A stretch of DNA of 64,000 nucleotides, taken from Gnetum montanum. Taxonomy: Eukaryota > Streptophyta > Gnetopsida > Gnetales > Gnetaceae. The notes below the pieces were generated by a model. It was given only the letters and a program-made list of their open reading frames with translations. It was not told the DNA's origin and did no database searches. A program made the translations under genes and the position numbers. Shown piece by piece: positions 58,154-64,000 of the stretch. Position 1 is the first letter of the stretch, and every line of letters begins with the position of its first letter. The DNA lies in NCBI GenBank assembly GCA_015680685.1, contig MNCI01029358.1:1-64000 (forward strand), read 5' to 3'.

Positions 58154-60320
58154 ATCTCACCCTTTTTTGTGTTGTTCAAAACTTAAGAAAATGGATTAGT
58201 GATCATGCAAATATAATCATAGTGATCATACAAATATAATCATACTACTCTTCCCCTTTTTGAACAATAGCAAAAAAGATAAAGTGCTCAGACTTGGTGA
58301 GAAAAGATATAAAGGGACAATAATATATAGAGACAAGTAGCACTCATAATCTTATAAAGAGATAGTAAGTATGTATTTATTATGTCCATGAAGAGGTTCC
58401 CTAAATTTAGCAAGAGTAGAACCAAACCTTCCAAGTTAAATATAACCTTGAAGTGAAGCAAAGGCTTTGAAGATTAAGCAACCTATCTCTAAAACAATAA
58501 GACATTAGCAGTGCATGGTACTTGAAATGTTCAAATATTCTTCACCTTTTGAAAAAATTAGCAAATGGGCATATTTTTTTGGTGAGGTAAATATAGCCAT
58601 ATAATGTCACAATGGAAAACCATTGATGTGAAATTCAATAGTTAGGAAGAATAGACATGGAAACATTCCATCAGGTTATTGCTCAAAATGTAGTAAGGAA
58701 TGTATTGCATCATTCACTTAAGGCGTGACTATGGAAATTTAGAACTACTCTTTTGAGGTAAAAAACAAGGAGTTACAATTAATTTAATAAGGACCATCAA
58801 CATTCAATTTTAAGGGCCAAAGATAGAACAAGTAGGAATAAGCATCTTATGTAGTTATCTCATTCAGAACTTGCATTGTTATACTTAACTACAAATTTGG
58901 AAATTTTCATGAGAATAAGGAAGCTATGAGTGAGGCATGCATATTTCATTATTTGTTCAAGGTAATGCAACATCCACCACCATTGATCAAAAATTAAACA
59001 TGTTGATTAATGTACATTCATATACTTCTTGAATTTCTCTACTAATGTAAATACCATCAAGTAAAAATAAACTTCAACATAAAATAAAAAAGATATAGCT
59101 TGTAGATACTTTGCCAAAGAAGGATGATCATAGTCATATTCAAAACATCAACTAGCAAAATCACATTCTCCTCGAGGGTGAGTATGTTTCCATCCTTAAT
59201 CCAACCATCATGGTGAGGGATGTGTCCTAGCCATGCAACCACTATGAACCAATGCTTAGGGTTCTACTATACAAACTCTCTCACAAGCAAAACAAATTAC
59301 ACAAAAACTAAAATTTGAAATTTTATTTAAATTATTAAATATTTTTTCGTTGAACCCTCGTTTGCTCTTTCATTGATTAGAAAGGCACTTCTTGTTTCAG
59401 CTTATGATTGAATATTGAATAAGGGGTTGTCATTTCAAAACAAGGAGAACCAACATACAAATTGATGCTAAAGATCAAAAAGAACTTATGTAATAGAAAC
59501 AATTGTTTGATGGTAGCTTGTATTTCTAGATTCAACCAAAAAGAGATCATCAATAGAATATTTAAGCTATGAGAGACATATGCAAAATCATTTAAAAAGA
59601 ACTACGTATTCATATATCGTTAAACACCTTTTAAAGTCCTTATATGCAACAAATATAATCATTCAATATTTTGCCATCCAATTTAGGGTCAAATACCTCT
59701 TGAAGTCTATTTCTTGCTCATTGTGGTTCTTGGCCATAGTCTCCAAAGACTTCCCCTACATTGGTGGCCTCCAAGATGATTGAGGAGTAGGCTCCCCCTA
59801 CATGTGTTGTGTATCTTTGGCCTTTATGGAAATATCACAAAAAAACACTATAACTGTAGGTCAATGTTAAGCTCATTTATGGAGATCTAGGTTTTCAACT
59901 AGTAGTATTGATAGAATTTTTAGAGACTTTTCGTATCTTGGAAATGGCAGAAACATCCCAAATACTTTGAGCATATCATCAAAATAATTTTAGAATAAGC
60001 AAGACTAAATGCAAGATAAGAAATCAAACTAGAATTGCTATGAAGATCCAAGAGAATTTATTACAAGCACTATTATAAATATTCATAAAACCAATTATTT
60101 CAATATCATGGATGAATGTAAGAAATGTTCTAGGCACTTATTCCACCATTTTTAATCTAGAAAAGATGAACTTTTCAAACACTATCCTAATTAATTAGCA
60201 AGCAAAGAGATAGAGACTTATCTTGACTTACCTTGCTTATTAGTGAGAAGAGAAGATAAATGGAGTTTGAGGTGATGTCCCCTATCATGAAGTACCTTCT
60301 CATCCTTAGGTTTTATTTCA
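58154..60320 (-). other. D internal region without recognised pol
   Basis: AT-rich; no INT, RT or RNase H motif on either strand. Short frames at 59057-59242 and 59580-59783 have no known features. Confidence 0.45.
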
Positions 60321-61952
60321 TTAGATCATGTATGTAATGTATCTATTTGTTAATATTCCTTTTGATAAAAAGATTTTGATTACTTTTTGCATTATTTTCA
60401 AGGCTCCACTTCCCTTCATTCTCACTTGGTATCTACACAATTTCCTTACCAAAGCCTTTTTAACAAGACCGAGCATTAATCCTACTTTGATCATCATAGC
60501 TAAGAGCTTTCTTATTGCCACAATTTTTACACACAAATAAAATATTATCCTTATGATAAAAATTATCAAACCTTACTATGTTTGAGCTTAAACTTGAGCT
60601 TGCATTTTCATGTGTTGCTTCCTCTAAATTCTTTGGCTGATTTTTAGGAGTCTCTTCCTCTTGAATCTTGTTGCAATCATTATTCAAAGAGGTTAGTTGT
60701 TGAATCTTAGCTTTTATATTTGAGATTTATTTCTTCACTTCAGCATTAATAACATATAACTTAGAAAGTACTAGTTTCTTTGCCTTCCTAATCAAATGAT
60801 GTAAAAGAAAAATTTCTTCTTTAAATTCACTATACCTCTTGTCACACTTACCAGCTTGTTTGGCCACAAGTGAGGAATCTTCATTGGTAAGTGCCATGTA
60901 TATGAGATATGAATATTTGGAAGAGTTGCATGCTTCTTCTTCACTTTGGTCACCATCATCCCAACTTGTATAAAAGTTGGTCTTTTTCAGTTCCTCATCA
61001 TTGGATCTATTTCTTGGCTATACCTTGTTATCACTTGGATTTCTAGAACATTCGAAGGCCATATGGCCTCTTCCTCCACAAACCAAACATTATATAGAAG
61101 AAAAATATAAAATAGAAGAATTTAAAAAATTTCTACATCTTTCTCTACCTTTGAAAAATTAGGTTGTTGCTATTGCTGTGATGTCCCTTTGTTTCTTCTT
61201 GTAAGCAATCATTGTAGTCTCCTTGAGAGAAGAGCAATCTCATCTTCATTTCCTTCATCATGCTCATTGACTTCCTTCTCCTTGGAGGTAGTCTTTAGAG
61301 CAATAGGCCTTTCTTGAATCACTGCTTCACTTATGAGATTAATTTCATAGGTGATAAGAGCACTTTGAAGTTCCTCAAATTTTAAAGTTGAGAACTCTCT
61401 GATTTCCTCCATGGCTATGACCTTAGGTCTAAACTCCAGTTGAAGAGTTCTAATCATTTTGATAATTACATAACTTTTAGGTAGATCCTTCCCTATTCCT
61501 TTAATTGCTACAATAAGATCTTGAGCTCTAGAAAAATAATCTTTGATTTTCTCACCTTCTTTCATTTTGAATTTATCGTATTTACTTTGTAAAAGTAACA
61601 ATTTTGATTACTTAACACTAAAGGTTTCTTCATAAGTAGCTTCTAAAGTTTGCCAAATTTCTTTGGTTTTTTTACATCCTGCTACCATGTTAAATTTATA
61701 TTTATTCAATGAAAAATATAAAAAATGTTTTGCTTTTGAATCAAACATAAACTTATACTTTTCCTCTTGAGACCATTTGTTGTGAGGCTTGATGATGCCA
61801 GTGGTGGCATCGACAAGTGGAGTGTAGCCTTCTAGAATTGAGTTTCATACTTCAAACTCGATGGATTCAAAGAATCCTTGCATTATAGCTTTCCAATAGG
61901 TGAAGTTGAATTAGTAAAAAATGGATGGCTTTATGTAAGATGTCTCTGCCAT
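60321..61952 (-). pseudogene. D copia gag (DUF4219/UBN2, CCHC knuckle)
   Basis: The ATG at 61950-61952 opens MAETSYIKPSIF, with FTYWKAIMQGFFESIEFEV as the DUF4219-type segment. UBN2 core 61209-61601: QSKYDKFKMKEGEKIKDYFS, LRFKP-type LQLEFRPKVIAMEEI and LKFEELQSALITYE. An intact knuckle CLVCGGRGHMAFEC (C-x2-C-x4-H-x4-C) is at 61048-61089. Further on, a Ser/Glu-rich stretch and CKNCGNKKAL (60460-60687) resemble the extended C-terminal part of such gags. A few stops (for example near 61605 and 61208) break the frame. Gag packages the element RNA. Confidence 0.87.
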
Positions 61953-61999
61953 TCATTGTAGGGACATCTTGAAGTTGATGATGACAGAGAAGAGTACCA

Positions 62000-62012
62000 G
62001 GCTCTTATACCA
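62000..62012 (-). promoter_or_regulatory. Primer binding site of D, initiator tRNA-Met type
   Basis: Minus-strand TGGTATAAGAGCC, two bases inside the 5' LTR border, corresponds to the copia PBS TGGTATCAGAGC. Confidence 0.82.
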
Positions 62013-62014
62013 CT

Positions 62015-63304
62015 TGAGGATCATTGAACTTAGAAGAGGTGCTGGGGGGGGGGGTGTGGGGAGCGGGGGAGAGGCCCCAAGGAAGGGGGGATGAATAAGT
62101 TCCCCAAATTGAACCTTTATGAAGCAAAGCACATAGACAAATTTATGTGGTTTCCCAACTTGGGTACTTGACACTTGGAGGGTAGATCGCAAGCACATCT
62201 CTGGACTTTATTGCTCTCAAAATGTGATTGAAGGGTCCACACCCTATATAGTCTTCAAGCCTCACTCTAGAGTGTTGTATTGCAGCACTAATCACTCTAC
62301 CCAACAAGGTCTTGTCAGGCTTGGAAATGTGGTTTTAAGGCTTCTAGAACCTTTACAATCTTAAGCTCTGCACTAGAGTGTTGTATCGTAGCACCAACAA
62401 CTCAATCCCATAGGATCTTGACAAGCTTAAGCAAATCAACCTCATAGGGAAATAAGAACAAGAATTACAAGGGAGAATTGCAACTTAGTTTGCTAATCCT
62501 TGTACAGTTAGGTACAACACACTTTACAATGCCAAAATGATAAGACAATGAGGAGTAATAGAGAATTCAATGATTGCAAATGATTATACAATGAATACAA
62601 TAAGGCTTGCACATTTTCCAATGCACATCAAGTCTTCTTATAGTTGCCATGTTTCTAAATTCATCTTGGAACTCGTGTAATGGCTAGCTAACGATCAATA
62701 ATGATCATGGGATATGTCTTTCTTGTGCTTGAGATGTCTATCTGAATTTACCTTAAATACTAAGAAGAAATCTTTGTTTCTTGAAAGACATCTTTCTGAA
62801 GTCTCCATCCTAGAAGACATCTTTGTCTTATGAAAGATGTCTTTCTAAACTTGGTCTGCATTTTGTAAAGACATCTTTAAATCATAAAAGACGTTTTTGT
62901 TTGAGAAAGATATCTTGTTATTTTTTAAGATGTCTTTGTTTGAGTTCACTCCAATTTTACCAAGACGTTTGCTGTTTCACAGAGACATCTTTCTTTCACT
63001 TTCTTTCTCTTTTGAATGCATTGTTCCTTGTCCATAGCCTTGATCTTTGACATGCTTTGATGATGATAACTTTGCTTGTACAGTAGCCAGTCCTTGTTCA
63101 AGTTCTTTGAATATTTGTTTCAAGATCATGTGGGTGACCTCTTTCTTTGAGCTTTAAATAGTTCGTTCCTTGTCCTCTTCTGCTCATCTTGGTTTTCCAT
63201 GTACTAAGTCCTACAAATACATTAACAACACAACCATGCAAACAATCTTTGACTCCATTTTACTTACCATTTTGGACACACCAAAATACACCAAAGGGTC
63301 CACA
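62015..63304 (-). mobile_element. D 5' LTR
   Basis: 1290 bp. Same order of blocks as the 3' LTR: G-rich tract (62045-62095, interrupted), TAAGTTCCCCAAATTGAACC, AGATGTCTT array (about 62715-62990), end GGTCCACA. Confidence 0.9.
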
Positions 63305-64000
63305 ATTACATATCTTTCAATCACAGTTTGTACCATGTTGTTTAGGATTTTCTGAAAAAAATAATACAATGTAGAATCCATAAAAAATCCTCATGATATG
63401 CATTTTTGTTTTAAAAATACAACTTGTATAAATATTGGATGAAAGTCTCATTGATCTTTTATCTTGAATTAGTTGATGGTAGAATCCCAATAATCATGTA
63501 AGCTTTGACTTTTAATTTTATAATGTGAGCCATGCTTCAATCCAAACCATAAAGCCTAAATTAAAAATTTATATGATTGTTCATTTTACTTTTACATGAA
63601 CTTTAGATAAAATACACCTAAATTAAAACTCAAGTATTACTAATTCAAAATACAATTAAAACTTCTTAATTATAATTAAATAATTAAACTAACAAACTAA
63701 AAACACTTACAAATAACTAATGATATAAAAGTTTTAATAAAATAAAAACTAAAATAATAACATTTAATAATATCACTATTATTTTTTTACTTTTTATGCA
63801 ATGCTATCATGAATATTGTACCTGCATAAATATGTTATTAGTATTTTTAACATTTTCATAATATAAGTGTTATTATTTCAGAATATAATTAAGAGTTATA
63901 CACTTTTTAAAATAAACTACACATTCTTTAAATATAACACAAAATATAAGAAATGATACATAATAAATCTAAAGAATGACAAGTATTTTGAAGATTAAAA
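63305..64000. other. Very AT-rich flank, no recognised feature
   Basis: Long A/T runs and no coding frame above 62 codons. Nothing supports a gene. Confidence 0.5.

Larger units (their letters stand above)
56872..63304 (-). mobile_element. D: Ty1/copia-type element, gag only
   Basis: LTRs at 56872-58153 and 62015-63304 run TGAGGAT to GGTCCACA and are flanked by ATTAT (56867-56871) and ATTAC (63305-63309). PBS of initiator-Met type next to the right LTR and purine tract (AAAAAAGGGTGAGAT, minus, 58154-58168) next to the left one. Gag is well preserved; about 2.1 kb (58.17-60.3 kb) has no recognisable pol. Confidence 0.9.

Overview
This is a gene-poor, repeat-dense stretch of a large plant nuclear genome, most plausibly a gymnosperm. 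The evidence is nested and decayed Ty3/gypsy and Ty1/copia LTR retrotransposons, two plant L1-type LINEs (DUF4283 ORF1, zf-RVT in ORF2), a Penelope-like reverse transcriptase, and fragments of plant PPR and GH3 genes. Penelope-like elements are known from conifers and lycophytes but are rare in flowering plants; the species itself cannot be fixed from the sequence. I found no intact host gene, no rRNA or tRNA gene and no CRISPR array. Nearly every reading frame is interrupted.

Layout. 1-1745 (-): GC-rich L1-type LINE cut by the window edge. 1930-3505 (+): Penelope-like RT, joined to a 5'-truncated LTR of family A (to 4195). 4196-6045: tandem array of about 264 bp units. 7046-10640 (+): family B gypsy element (5' LTR, tRNA-Asp-like PBS, gag) with an 818-bp solo LTR (family E) inside gag, flanked by a perfect CAAAA duplication. 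11161-15990 (+): second LINE, ORF1 and ORF2 overlapping by ATGA; a family A solo LTR (16143-17162, perfect ATTCA duplication) follows it. 19194-20730: a small relatively GC-rich island with a broken PPR gene (+) and a broken GH3 glycosidase fragment (-).

From about 21.6 to 49.9 kb almost everything can be read as one minus-strand family B gypsy element (B-minus: IN, RNase H, RT and PR at 21.6-25.1 kb; gag C-terminal part at 34.07-34.50 kb; gag N-terminal part at 48.62-49.5 kb) split by two insertions. A1 (25123-34072, +) is a family A element with gag and a long second ORF but no pol. B2 (34498-48620, +) is another family B element. B2 is itself split: a copia element C (41196-48044, -) lies inside its 3' LTR. 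Element ends and short duplications fit this order. A2 (49878-56547, -), a gag-protease family A element, and D (56872-63304, -), a gag-only copia element, follow.

Functionally the window is a set of mostly non-autonomous LTR elements: A1, A2, B2, C and D keep gag but show no recognisable RT or integrase, and only B-minus carries a (dead) pol. They share regulatory architecture: family A LTRs carry GATATC-type palindromes about 20 bp upstream of the TATA box, and the C/D/E LTRs carry dense arrays of AAGATGTCTT / AAGACATCTT. Three N positions (54324, 55164, 56930) mark assembly gaps; the piece between the first two appears to be placed backwards.
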